A DNA stretch of 64,000 nt from Hemileia vastatrix (lineage: Eukaryota; Basidiomycota; Pucciniomycetes; Pucciniales; Zaghouaniaceae): contig JASXTE010000007.1 of NCBI GenBank assembly GCA_030280995.1, forward strand, positions 17,646,001 through 17,710,000, read 5' to 3'. Within the stretch, counting starts at the first letter, position 1. Every line of letters starts with the position of its first letter. Both the position numbers and the translations under genes were made by a program. Positions 30,786-43,800 of this stretch are shown in pieces. Below the pieces are notes generated by a model that saw only the letters and a program-made list of their open reading frames with translations, was not told where the DNA came from and did not search any database.

Positions 30786-33700
30786 ATAGTTTACTTGTGT
30801 GCAAAGCAAACTATCTTATCTCTCCCAGTGCACAGAACCTCCATGTCTTAAGGACTGGAGTTGCCTTAAACCGCTTGGGATTCATTCTTTTTAAGGAGGA
30901 TACCCCCTTCAGTTGTCTTATAGACTCTGGAGCTTCAATTTCTTTTGTCAGTTTATCTTTTGCCGAGAAGTTAAAGCTGACATTCACAGATATCAACCAA
31001 AATCCAATTAATTTGGTCGAATCAGAGGAACCCAAATATTGGGTAAGTAAAAAAGTTTTATGGGTTTTCAACTTTCCGAACTTTCCCCCCTTTGAGTGGG
31101 AATTATCAGTCTTGGACGCCCCAAGGATGGACAATACCATTCTTGGCCATGACTTTTCAACACATTGGAATCCTGAAATTGATTGGTCACGGGGATTGAT
31201 CACCCCACGCACTAAGTATATTTCTGATTCTTCAATGCAGGTCAATAGGGAGTTAAAAAACCCGCCTGACAATGTCCTGCTAGAGAAAAAATCTCTGCCA
31301 TATGACTTGCAAGCATCTGATCTTTCTCTAAATGAGCAATTGGCTAACCCTTCTAGCTCGATCACTTCACTTGAAGAGGATTTAAATTGCTTCAAAGTAG
31401 TCAATTATGCTCTCTCAATTCTGGTCTTCCCTTGACAGATTCTCTCAAAGATGATGAGGACGACCAAATCAACGTTGAAGCCATTAAATAAACTCTACCG
31501 GAAATCTATCATGATTTCCTCAATGTTTTTTCAATCCGCAAGGCCGATATATTACCACCTCATCGACCCTACGACCATCAAATAGAGTTAATAGATCCAG
31601 TACCTCTGGCAGCTCCTGTCTATTCTTTATTGAAGGAAAAATATCAAGTTCTTCAAGACTACATTGCAGAGAATGTAGCCAAAGGTTTCATCAGAGCCAG
31701 TAAATCTCCAACCGGCTCCCCTGTTCTTTTTGTAAAGAAAAAAGACGGTAGCCTTAGGTTGTGTGTTGACTATAGAAAGCTCAACACAGTTACAAAGAAG
31801 AATGCATATCCAGTTCCTCCTATGTCATTGCTTCTTAACCTTTTTAATTGTGCTAATTTCTTTTCAAAAATTGATCTTAGAGGCACTTATAATCTTATTC
31901 GCATTGCGGAAGGTCATGAACCACTGACTGCAATGCACACTAGATTTGGTAGTTTTGAATATTTAGTAATGCCTTTTGGATTATGTAATACACCATCTAC
32001 TTTTCAAACTTTTGTTAATGACATCTTTCAAGATTTTGTTGAACAATTTGTTGTTGTCTACTTAGACAATATTTTAATTTTCTCGAAGACCCTTGATGAA
32101 CATATTTATCATGTTTGACAGGTTCTAAATCACCTTTGTGATCACAGTCTCTACGCCAAGCACAATAAGTGCAAATTCCATCTTAAATCTATTGATTTTT
32201 TGAGTTTTACGTTTTCCACTGATGGTTTAGTCATGGATGACAAAAAGGTCTAAAAAGTCCTGGAACGGCCTGATCCCAAAACTGTTAAATCCCTCCAAGG
32301 ATTTTTGGGTTTTTCCAATTTCTAGAGAAGATTTATCAAAGATTACTCTAAAACTATTTCCAATTTTACTTCTCTTCTTAGAAAAGTTACTCCTTTTGTT
32401 TTTACTTCTACAGAATGAAAGGAATTTGAAGCATTGAAGACTGCGTTCACCACAGCTCCAATTCTTTGTCATTTTGATCCTTCTGCTTTGACAATAGTCA
32501 AGACAGAAGCTAGCGATTATGATATTGCAGGGGTCATCTCTCAATTCAATCCTGAAACAAAATTGTTTTATCCTGTTGCTTTTGAGCCCCACAAACTCAT
32601 TGCAGCAGAATTAAATTATGAAATTCATGACAAAGAGCTATTAGCTATCATTCATTGTCTTAAAAAATGGCGCTCTTTTCTTCTCAGCCTGGATAGTCCT
32701 TTTCAGATCCTGAGTGACCATAATGCTTTGAAATACTTTATGTCTTCCAAAGTGTTAACCAGGCTTCAGGCCAGGTGGGCTGAATTTCTGTCTGAATTTT
32801 CTTTCTCTATTTCCTATTGCCCAGGTAAGAAGTGTGTTGTCCCAAATATCCTGTCACTTTGGGATGATGTTTACCCACAGAGGGGGGACGTATTTTCTGA
32901 CAAGAACCCAGAAAATGTGAAATCAATCTTCAACAAATCAAATTTAACAACTCATCAACTGAATTCAATGACAATTAAATCTTTTCAAAATCCACTATCT
33001 AAAATCCTCGAAGCTCAGTCAAAGGACAATTATTGTTTAGGGTTAAAAGACAAAATACTCTCAAAGCAAGGGGCCAAAAGATTTAGTATTGAATCCGGTC
33101 TATTAGTCTTCAAAGGTAGAGTAGTCATACCCGCCAACAATGAAATAAAATTATGTATTTTCAATAGTCAACATGATTCTTCATTAGCTGGTCATTTTGG
33201 TGTTGATAAAACCTACCAGTTAATAGTGAGGGATTTCTTCTGGCCAGGAATGACCAGAGAGATTAAAGCCTATATAAGATCTTGTTACAAATGTAATAGG
33301 AATAAGGCTCCCCGTCACCGGAAGCATGGGTTGCTTCAACCACTTCCTATTCCCTCTAAAACTTGTGAATCTTTATTGATGAATTTTATTTCTCAACTTC
33401 CTCTTTCTAATAATTTTGATGCTATATTAGTAATAGCAGATAGATTTTCAAAAATTTCTATTTTCATAAAAACCACTACTACTGCTACAACAGAAGATTT
33501 TTCAAAATTGTTTCTAGAAAATGTATTTTCCAAAAATGGCTTACCTAATGATATTATTTCAGATAGAGGCTCATTGTTTGTATCCACATTCTGGACTCAA
33601 TTGTGTTGACAACTCAATATCACGAAGAATCTCTCCATGGCCTATCATCCTGAAACCAATGGGCAAACAGAAAGGGTCAAGCAAATCCTCAATAAATACC

Positions 33701-34430
33701 TCCGAATGTATGTCAGTTACCAACAAGACAATTGGACCACATGGTTACCATTGGCCAAATTTTCTTATAATAACTTGACTCATTCTTTGACACGACAATC
33801 TCCTTTTGAAACTGTTTATGGAAGACATCTTGATTCAACTCAATCTATGTAGGAACTAGTCATCCTGCGGAACACTATTTTCAAACCATATCACGACTTC
33901 AAGAAGAACTTAAATTAAACTTGGAATTAGCAATTCCAAGGTACAAGGAACAGGCCAACAAACATCGACAATCTGCTCCTTCCTTTAAGCCAGATGACAA
34001 AGTATGGCTTGATTCACAAAACATTCTAACAACTCAACCATCTAAGAAACTGGCTGAAAAGTGCTTGGGACCATTAGAAATTGACTTTAAAGTTTCTAAA
34101 ACTGCATTTTGACTCAAGCTACCTCCTAAATGGAAAGCTATTCACCCTGTTTTCCACGTATCTCTCCTGGAACTGGCTCAAGAAACACACCCGGGCAGGA
34201 ACCAACCTCCTCTGGAGCCGGTCAAAGTAGAAGACCATCTAAAGTGGGAAGTAAGCCATATCCTTGATTCAAGAATGCACAAGGGGAAACTTCAATACCT
34301 TGTGGAATAGGAAGGCTTCCTCAATGACTCAGAAAAAACATCCTGAGAACCAGCCATCAATGTTTCTGATGCCACTGAACTCCTAAAATCTTTTCATCTT
34401 ATATATCCTTTAAAACCAAAACCTTCAAAC
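30782..34430 (+). pseudogene. B2 pol, broken
   Basis: It is collinear with B1 pol: protease CLIDSGAS (30915), RT ([22 protein letters not shown]), RNase H, integrase zinc site (CYKCNRNKAP), NFISQLP in place of MDF, ISDRGS and HPETNGQTERV (Asp to Asn), then a decayed chromodomain. Stops are numerous. The RT catalytic motif is YLDN (32059-32070), a different loss from the YLND of B1. The TGA at 33607-33609 sits at the same codon as a TGA in B1. Confidence 0.9.
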
Positions 34431-34434
34431 TCTC

Positions 34435-36133
34435 TTTTATTTTTCTTTTCTTAAAATTCTAAAACTTCTTCTCTTCTAAAAATCCTTACTCTGTTTTCTT
34501 TTTTCTTCTTCTCTTTCAAAAAATTTTTTTTCAACCTTCTTTAAAAATAAATAAAACAAAATAAAATAAAATAAAATAAACTAAAATTGAAATAAAAATA
34601 AATCAAAGTTAAAAAATAAAATAACAAAAACAAAGTCTTAAAAAATTCATTAAAATAAAACCTTAAAAAATCAATAATTCCTTTAATTTTCTTTCTTTTC
34701 TCCTTTCAAACATTTTTTTCTTTTTCAAAACACAATTTTTATTTCCTTATTTCTTTTTCTTTGAATTATCAAAATTTTCACAAACTCAATACAACAACCT
34801 TTCTCAAACTTCACTTCAACCTTTAATTCTCTCTTTTAAAATTCTTTGAACAAATTACTGTTTTCTTTCAAATTTTTTTTTTTCAAAACTATTTTTTTCC
34901 TTTCTCTTCAAATAAACAAAATTCCTCAAAACTTCAATAATAACCTCAAATAAATTTTCATAAATAACATTTTTTCTTTTTCTTTTTTCTCATTGAATTT
35001 TCATTTAAAAACATAAAACCAAAATTTTCAATCAACTATTTTTTTTACTTAAATTTTCTTTTCTTTTTCAAAACTTAAACTAAAATTTCCTCAGTTAAAT
35101 ATTCTGTCACCAGACAACCTACACACAAGGTCAAGGGTGTTCCTGGAAGTGAGATGAGGAGAGTAGTTTAGAAACTTCTTCGAAGCACAGAGGAAATGTT
35201 TGAGCAAGTGATTTGAAGATGACTCAAAGGAAGAGCTACTGCTTTGAGATATGTTCAATAAGAATTCTAATATAATTTAAAGTTAATATTAATATTCTTA
35301 AGATCTCACAAAGGGTTGAAACTCAATAATCGAAAATTTAGGATTTAGAAATGATTACTGAGAAAATAAGGAAAGATACAATAATAATGATTTAACCTGA
35401 AGCTTTACCACTATTAAATATATATATGTTTTATAATTTAATTCTAAAGAATGTCAAACCAAAATCTAACTGCTTTTATATCCTTTACTCCTCCTCACAT
35501 TGACCTCATACCCATCCATCATTCCGCACACCACAGACCACCAAAATTACACTCGTTACACCTGGACCCTCCTCACTAACATCCGTTAACCCTTTAATCC
35601 TCCACTAACCATCCCTTCCATTCTCACTACCCCTTTTAATAACCCACAGATATTTAATAAACCTTTTAGCGGACTATTACATTGACTATTGCGCTGTGTG
35701 TTGCTTATTGAGGAAAAGACTAAAACACACTATTGAGAGATTGACTAATTTAGATTTAGAGTTTAGACTAGCGTGGATGAATAGTGAGTACACAAAGGAA
35801 AGTCGCAGTTGCTATGTAGAATTGCTTTCTGCGCTTTGAGTATGGATTTAGACATCTGTATTATTGATTTAATGAGCTGCTTTTGCCTCAAGTGTCACGT
35901 GGCGCATGACATATTCTTTCTTTTCTTCTTTCATTCAAATTCTCCTTTTTCAAAATTTAAAACAAAATTTTTATTCAAATATTTTTTTCTTTCTTTTTTT
36001 TCTCTTTCAAAATCTTATAAAACATATAATAAAATTTCAATTAAAACAACAAAACAAATAAAACAAATAAAAACACAATTTACATTTTCTTTCTAACTTT
36101 TTTTTGCTTTTCCTTCTCTCTTTTCTTTTTTCT
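34435..36133 (+). repeat. G-depleted low-complexity spacer of B2, split by a solo LTR
   Basis: Parts 34435-35104 and 35912-36133 are rich in C, T and A with very little G on the plus strand. They include an AAATA-type run (34540-34640). This is the counterpart of 8636-9560 read in the element's sense. The remainder is the nested LTR. Confidence 0.75.
35105..35911 (-). mobile_element. Solo LTR of family B nested in B2
   Basis: It runs from TGTCACCAGA to GCGCATGACA on the plus strand, 807 bp, opposite in orientation to B2. The 5-bp duplication TATTC (35100-35104 and 35912-35916) is perfect. It lies in the low-complexity spacer, where an insertion would not hit a coding part. Confidence 0.95.
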
Positions 36134-37085
36134 CTACCCATTTAAAATCTTTGTCTGCATTTTCTCCCAAACCAATTTCTTCATTTTCTCCAACATCACC
36201 CTTATTTCCTTTCTGCATTTTTCAAATACCTCCTCCTCTCCAATTTCAAGTAACTCTTCTGCCACATCAAAGGAGGCAGCATCCACAATCTTGTCAATCT
36301 TGTCATTTAAGTTTTTGACAAATCAAAATCGTCGACCCTGCTGAGGCTTCTTCAACCACACCTGGTCAAGGGTTTCCTCCTCCTCCTCCTCCATTGAATC
36401 AACTGCCGGTTGACTGGCCTCAACTGGCAGCAATGGGACAGCCTCCACAATCAGAGCTTCTTTTATGACATCTGAATTCTAAAAAATATAACATATAGTC
36501 ATCAGTGTAAACTAAAAAGCTTGAAACAAGAAAAAGGTAAAACTCACCTCAAAAACAGGGTTGGGTTCTAAAAACAGCTTTGGGGTGACCTCTATTGTCA
36601 CTCCCTTCTCCTCCTCCTCCTCCTCATCCTCAATGATCATCCGTCGTTTTTTTGGAGGATGGCTCAAGATGGTAACCTCATCCTCATCCACCTCTTCTTC
36701 CATCCCTTGTTTTCAATCTGTAGTCTGGGCTACCCAAGTCACCACAGTATCTTCAACCTCATTTCCCTCTTCTTCCACCGATCAATCATCCCCGACCAAT
36801 ACGTCCCAAATATCCTTGACCACCTCTTTGGTCTAAGGAATTACCCAGAACTTAGTCCCCGTAAACCTCCTCTTGATATCCCCGTTTTTTGTAAGGGCAT
36901 CACAGGTCACCCGCTCCAGCGACAAATTTGCATTTCCGGCAAGGGCCTCGTGTGTCTGTGCTTTCAACACAGAAATACTCCATCGATGCACAAGCCGTGC
37001 AAGCGTGGGTATACTGGCAAGTAACAACACCGCCATCAGCCTTGGGGTGTGGAGGCGTGGGAATGGGAGTGGGGCATTTAGACAT
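36134..37085 (-). pseudogene. B2 antisense accessory gene, decayed
   Basis: Minus-strand start MSKCPTPIPTPPHPK matches B1, followed by ACTAC..EYFCVEST and CRKCKF, so the Cys pattern is recognisable. The TATA (GGGTATAAG, about 37168-37176) and the intron borders (GAG|GTGAGT at about 36547, TTTTTTAG at about 36482) agree with B1. Exon 2 keeps TLDQVWLKKPQQGRR and FDVAEELLEIG and ends near 36134. Frameshifts and a stop after GRRF break it. Long plus-strand frames here are shadows. Confidence 0.75.
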
Positions 37086-37181
37086 AATAAAAATTTTTAA
37101 AAGAAGAAGTAGAAGAAAATTATAGTGTGGGAAGAATGTGTTCTCACTCTCAACAGAGCTTGCGTCTTATACCCTGGCATC

Positions 37182-37989
37182 TTTCACACACCACATGACA
37201 CTCGAGGCAAAAGCAGCTCATTAAATCAATAATAACAAGGTCTAAATCCATGTTCAAAGTGCAGAAGCAATTTTACATAGCAACTGCAACTTTCCTTTGT
37301 GTACTCACTATTCAACCATGCTAATCTAAAACTTTAAATCTAAATTAGTTAATCTCTCAATAGTGTGTTCAGTCTTTTTCTTCGATAGGCAAAATACAGC
37401 GCAATGGCCAATGCAATATTCCGCTAAAGTTTTATTGTGTGTCTGTGGGTTATTAACAGGGGTAGTGAGCATGGACGGGATGTTTAGTGGAGGGTCAAGG
37501 GTTAATGGATGTTAGTGAGGAGGTTTCAGGTGTAATGGGTTTTTTTTGGAGGTCTGTGGTTTGCAGAATGATGGATGGGCATGAGGTCAATGTGAGGAGG
37601 AGTAGTGGATATAAAAGGGATGGGAGTTTGGTTTGACATTCTTTAGAATTAAATTAAAAAACATATATATAGTTAATAGTGATAAAGCCTCATGTTAAAT
37701 CATTATTATTGTACATTTCCTCATTTTTTCAGTAATCATTTCTAAAAACTTAAATCTTTGATTATTGAGTTTCCAACCCTTTGTGAGATCCTAGGAGTAT
37801 TAATATTACCTTTAAATTATATTAAGATTCTTATCAAACATATCTCAAAGAAGCAGCTTTTCCTTTGACTCATCTTCGAATCACTTCCTTGAGTAATTCC
37901 TCTGTACTTTGAAGAAGTCTCTAAAAACCTTCCTCCATCTCAATTTCCCAGGAATACCCTTGACCTTGTGCATAGGTTGTCCAGTGTCA
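37182..37989 (+). repeat. B2 3' LTR (808 bp)
   Basis: It starts TTTCACACACC (TG mutated to TT) and ends CCAGTGTCA. It differs from the 5' LTR by clearly more than the B1 pair does, consistent with greater age. The flank TGGAC is the target duplication. Confidence 0.9.
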
Positions 37990-38484
37990 TGGACCTTCCC
38001 AGGCATCTAATTTTTTTTGATGGATCACCAGATGGGGCAGGAGAATTAAAATAAAAGGTCTTTTGCAGACTCTGGTGAAATGGAAGTAAATCTCAATGCA
38101 AGACATAAACAACAAACCTGAAAGACCAGTATGAAATGGCTGGACCAATACAAACTGTATATTGACTGTAAAGAATAGACAGTTCAAATCGGAAGGAAAA
38201 GGGACACTAGTGCTAAATTACTGGCTACCTGGACCCTTCAGAAGTCCTGGTCCCATCCTGGAAAGTTTTCTGATGTTTTGGTATCATTAGTTGACTTACT
38301 GCCAGAACCAATGCTTTCTATTGATTCTAGGAAGTAGGCTGGGGATGGGTCACCAGTAGGGAGTTCCAGAAAGGGCTAGAGAAGGGATGAAGTGCAGCAA
38401 GAGGAGAAGAAGGTAAAAAAAAGATGGAAAGGGGAATGGTTGAGATAAAGTACTAGCCCCCTGTCCCCTCTCATAGAGTCTCCT
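37990..38484 (+). pseudogene. Family D remnant, right part
   Basis: The protease continues with DLPRHLIFFDGSPDGAGELK in one frame, then decays. Most of pol must be deleted, because only about 0.5 kb separates it from the LTR at 38485. A purine-rich stretch (38395-38450) before that LTR may hold the priming tract. No open gene remains. Confidence 0.5.
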
Positions 38485-39223
38485 TGTCAGCCAGGCTACT
38501 AGATCTACCCAGTAAATAGTTATAATTATTTACTTGATCAGAACTATGCCTTTACCTCTCAAATTATTAATTACATTTACTTTATAAATTACTTATAATG
38601 TTTTTACTAGTTAATAAGTAAAATAAAATAAATATATGATTATAAAAATTCCCTCATTTTCTTATTTCTTGAAAGTGTCCCCTTGACAGCTAAAAATTGG
38701 ACTAGAATATAATAATACTGTATATTAAAATCAAATAACTCTATTTACATTTACACATACAGAAAAAACTAAATAATTCAAATAAATTTAATTAAACTGA
38801 CATATACAGATAAATACTGTATATGAGAACATTCTTTCTAGAACATATTTTAAATTATAAATTTCTATTGTGGGATTTTACCCTAGTGATACTATTGTAG
38901 GTTGACTTGTGGTTTGGTATTTTTGCTCTCTTTTTCCTATAAAGGGCCCCTCAATCTGGATGTTCTATTTCATCCATACTTACTTTACACAAACTACTAA
39001 ATACAAATTAAAATCTATTATTACAATTAAAATTCTTAGTATTTACAATTTGGTATTCAAGGATTACAACATAATAATAGTAATTAAAATTCTAACCTTT
39101 TAAACTGAGTAATAAATTATAAGATAAAAAATATGTACCTTATCATTGAAATCTTGAGTTACCTTACCTTTCATAACCGTTGGACCACTGAAAACCTTCT
39201 TGACCAAAAATTCTACCCTGACA
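38485..39223 (+). repeat. Family D LTR (about 739 bp)
   Basis: It starts TGTCAGCCAGGC and ends CTACCCTGACA. A TATAAAG box followed by GGGCCCC lies at about 38940-38946. A3 inserted two bases after its end, using ACACT that includes the LTR's last three bases. No second copy is in the window, so the call rests on the ends, the promoter and the position after the family D remnant. Confidence 0.6.
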
Positions 39224-39225
39224 CT

Positions 39226-40701
39226 TGTCAGGCTGAGATAAAGTACAGAGAAATAAGCTAGCTTGAATGTTCAGTTTTCTAGAAGATTTAAATGGTCCTA
39301 TATGAATACTGTAGTACAAATCCAATAAGTATTAAAATATAACTCAATATAGGGGTCTCATAAATTTAAATCTCACTAATTATATTTGGCTTACAATCTT
39401 ATAGTTGGTAGAAAAATAGATTTAATAATTAAGATAATGTTAAAAGACTTAATAGGTACCATTGATATTTATTGTAATTTTATTGGTTATATTTTTGATT
39501 GTAATGATAAAGAATGTAGCAAACAAGACCAAAAACTGCCTCCTTTTATACCCAATGAATTCCCCAATGAGCCCCTTTATTTACCAGCTCTATACACAGT
39601 TAATGACGCCTCCTTACAACTAATAGACATGTTAAACAACATAAAGAATTACCAGTAACATAATTAGAATGATATCACCCACCAAAATCATGCAGTAATA
39701 GGGATAATCCATCAAAAATAAAGAATAAGAAAGAAAGAGAGTATATGCATGTAATACATTAAAATAAAAGACTAAAAAAGGAAAATTAAGACTAATTATT
39801 ACTCAATAATAAGGGGGATTAAAAGTAGAAATTATGAGGCTAATCATGACATTAAGCTACGTGAAATCCCCATTCAAAAATAACCAAAATTGACTGAGAA
39901 ACCACTTAAAAACCCAAAAAAGTATGTGAGATGCAGGGTAACTACATGAAGTCCTTTGAAAGCGCTTTCATGGGTGAATCCTTGACTAATTTAGGCAAAT
40001 TCAAGCCTTGTAGTGAATTAAAGCGTCAAGCTTGAGGTTATTAATTAAATTAGTGCATATAATAAGGGTCAATGCACCTATAATTAAATTAGGACACTAA
40101 ATAAGAGCCTGTTGCTTATTTTGGTGTTTTTCCCCACAGTGGGTGTAGAATGTGGGGTAATTATAGTGTGAAAAAGCTAAATTTGCTAAAAATGAAGCTA
40201 TTTACACAGGAAAAATGCAGAAAATATGTGGCCAGCACATAGAAGCCATTTCTGGCATAAAAAATACCAAATTTGAAAAGTGTTGTTTTTATGCATTTGA
40301 GTAGCCAAATCAATAGTTCTTATTAAGACATATTGATCTGTGAAATCACATTTCTAATATTATTAAATTTATAGCGCATATACTCAACTTTTAAGTGATT
40401 TAAAGTGCATTAATTGATTTTTACATAAAATAATGAAAACAACAGCTTTAAGTCTAATTAAAAATTTTGTAGCCTTATATTGAAGGTTCTTAAGATTACC
40501 CTAACATATTCAAACTTAAAATTAAGTACATAAGATTTATAAAAGGTGGATATATGCATGTATATAAGATGTTATAATGGCATATATTTTATTTTCACTT
40601 ATGTATACAACTTGTGTACTTTAATTTATTGTTTCCATGTATAGTTCATGTGTTTAACCTAGCTTATTAGTACCATTTACTAAGTCCTGGGAAGGCTGAA
40701 A
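39226..40701 (-). repeat. A3 3' LTR (1,476 bp)
   Basis: It starts TGTCAGGCTGAG on the plus strand; its other end has mutated from GGCTGACA to GGCTGAAA. The following sequence (GCCCACC, then A-runs) is the reverse of the polypurine region seen in A1. Confidence 0.9.
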
Positions 40702-40872
40702 ATTGCCCACCAAAAAAAACAATAAAAAAAATGATAAGTTATACACTTTTTTTATTTTATTTTTATTTTTCAGGTATTCAGAAAAATTCTGTAGCATTAA
40801 AAATTATTTCTTTAAAGAAATAAAACATAATAAAATTTTATGAGAACTGGTTTTTAACCCCTCAGCTGGTTG

Positions 40873-43800
40873 AACAGAAATTTATTTCTGTTTTAATTTT
40901 TTAAGAAGGGAGGATAGATTTGAAATTTATTTTTCAGGTATCCATTTATCAAATTCATTTGATTTCTGCTTAAATCTTAATAAATACTCAGTTCCTTTCT
41001 CTTTAGTAAGGATTATTTTCTGAGTATTTTTCGTAAAATCTGCTTTTTCCACAATTTCTTCAGGTTGCTTTTTAGGCCTTCTTCTTCTTTTTGAAATAAG
41101 TCAGGATCATTTACATGGTAAGGTTTCAATAATGAGATAGGGAAAACTGGATGTTTCCTATCATATGGAGCATATAATATGACTTCCACAGCATTGTTAC
41201 CAACCATTTTGTGTACTACAAAAGGTTCTACTAAGGGACCTTTCAATTCTACATTATCTTGTAAGTTAAAATATAGTGTTGAAATTAGGACTTCATCTAC
41301 TTTTTTGAGTTCAAATTCTTTATGAGGTTTATCCCACCTTTTCTTTTCATATTCAAATAGTCTTTGGATGCATTCCTCTGCATTATTTCTACACATTTGT
41401 TGCATATGAATAAAGGATTTAGTACCAGGGTGTATATCTAAGCTTGATTATTTATTTAAATGATTTACTGGGGTATTTGGTACATATCTCAGCCAGATTT
41501 CAAATGGTTTTTTCTCTGTTACAGAATGAGTTGTGCTGTTATAAGAAAATTCAAGGCCAGGAATTATGCTACCCAGTCATGTGTGAATTTCTCATTGTCT
41601 TTGTATTCTAATCCAAAGGCAAAATATCTTCTGATCATATCTTCCAGAGTCTGTATCATTCTCTCAGCCAGCCCATCAGTTTGTGGATGGTGTGCTGTAG
41701 AAAATTTCAATTGACAACCTGATTCTTCCATTAAAGATGTCCAAAACTCTGAAGTAAATTTAGGATCTATGTCAGAGATTATGGCTTTGGGGAACCCAGC
41801 AGTATTCATCATTTGAGTCCACCATAGTAATGCCAGGTCTTTTTCAGATACCTCTTCATGGGTAGGGATAAGTTTACAAATATTTGTTAGTCTATCCACA
41901 ATTACCCATCAAGAATTGAAACTTTCTTTTCCTGCTAATGGTAAGCCAGTGAAAAAATTCATGTTTATAATTTTCTCATGGAGCTTTTGGCTGCTCTATT
42001 TGTTGTAACAACCCAGCTCTCTTCCCAGTCAATATTTTAGATTTCTGACATGATTCACTTGTTTAAATATATTTTTGTACATCTTCTTTCATGTTTATCC
42101 ACCAAGCTGTATTCTTAACTCTAGTTAATGTTTTTTTAAAATCAAAATAACCAGCTAAGATATCATCATGACAAGTACTTAACATTAACTATTTCATAGA
42201 AGGTGGTATAACTATTAAGTTCCTTACTTTTTTTCTGTAATATATGTACCCATCTTCAATTGAAAGTTTACCTTTTTCAAATGCAGTTTTATACTTTGAA
42301 GGATATGTTTTAATTAATGCACTCATAGAGGCATTAGTTGGATCATTTAAAATGGTAGATAATTTAGACAAATCTTTATCAGATGAATAATTTTCTAATA
42401 TAGTTTGCATAAATTCTTCCTCTACATCCACTATATAAATTCCAAATATATGTAGTACCTCATTTTCAGGTAAATAAGCTGCGTTGTCAGTATCATTTGG
42501 AAAAGGGCTTCTGGATAATAAATCCACATTAGAATGTAATGTTCCTCCTCTATGCTTGTTTTTCATTCTTCCTCTGTACTCTTGTACAGCTAGTTGCCAT
42601 CTAAAAATGTTCCTATTAGTTGTTTTAATGTTTATTAATAATTTCACTGTACTGAAATCTGTTATTAATTCAAACTTCTGTTCTTCCATATAGTAATGAA
42701 GTTTCTCCAGAGCCCACACAACAGCTAAACATTCCAGTTAGGTGGAAACATACCTTAATTCTGTCTTTATTAAGGCTCTGGATATATAACAGAGAACTAC
42801 TTCAGATAATTTACCATTTACTATCTGTTTTTGCTGTAAAGCAGCACCTAGAACTGTGAAGCTTGCATCAGTATACAAGATAAAAGGGAGGTTAAAATCT
42901 GGCAGTCCCAATTTTGGTGCTGACATCAAATATTCCTTCAATTTATCAAAGGCATGTTGTCTATTATTATTCCAAATGAAAGTCTCATTTTTCCTTATTA
43001 ATGTTGTTAAAGGATTTGCAATTGATTGGTAGTTTTTTATATAATGCCTCTAATATCCACACATACCTAAAAAACTTTGAACATCTTTCAAATTCTTAGT
43101 TATATTAATGTTTTTTATTGTTTCCACTTTATTCTGGTCAACACAAACTTGTAATCCAGATACAACATGTCCAAGTACTTTCAAGGATTAAAACCCAAAC
43201 TTACATTTCTTTAATGTATTTGTCATATTAATTTCATCCATCTTTTGAATTACTCATTTCAGGTGACTTAAATGTTCATTATATGTTTTTGAAAACACCA
43301 TGATGTCATCAATATAAAATTAAAGCCATCCTTCAACCATTTCCTGATGAAAAACACTATCCATCAAATTTTGGAAGACTGAAGGCCCATTCTTTGGGCC
43401 AAAAGGCATTCTCACATATTTATATATCCCCATGTGTGTGGCTATGAGTAAGAAATTCTGATAATTCTTTTCCACAGGGATCTGGTGGTAACCTTTGTTT
43501 CCATCCAGACAGGAAATATATTTTGCACCTTTTAAGGTAGCATGGATAGAAGATATCCTTGGTAGAGGGTAAATATCATCTACAGTGAATTTATTCTGAG
43601 CTCTGTAATCACCACATAATCTTGCATTATCTTTTTCATAAGAGATTAAAACTGGTGAAATAACAAAATACTTAGGTGTTGTGTCCACTTTTTCAACAAT
43701 ACCCATTTCTAACAACATTTTAATGTTGTCTTCAATGTCTTTCTATTTGGCAGAAGAAGCTGGGTAAGGTTTCTTTTTCAAGCTTGCAGGAATATTATCC

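Larger units (their letters stand above)
28710..37989 (+). mobile_element. B2: complete but decayed family B element with nested solo LTR
   Basis: The 808-bp LTRs at both ends and the duplication TGGAC (28705-28709 and 37990-37994) show one insertion into the family D protease. The order matches B1: gag, pol, low-complexity spacer, antisense gene, 3' LTR. Many stops and a strong loss of CpG relative to B1 mark it as older. A solo family B LTR in inverse orientation lies in the spacer. Confidence 0.95.

Noticed and set aside
36561..37125. Several plus-strand frames, Ser/Thr-rich
   Set aside because: They are shadows of the decayed antisense accessory gene on the minus strand.
38909..39103. 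64-aa frame in the family D LTR
   Set aside because: It lies in an AT-rich LTR downstream of the TATA box, has no recognisable domain and has no second copy to test.
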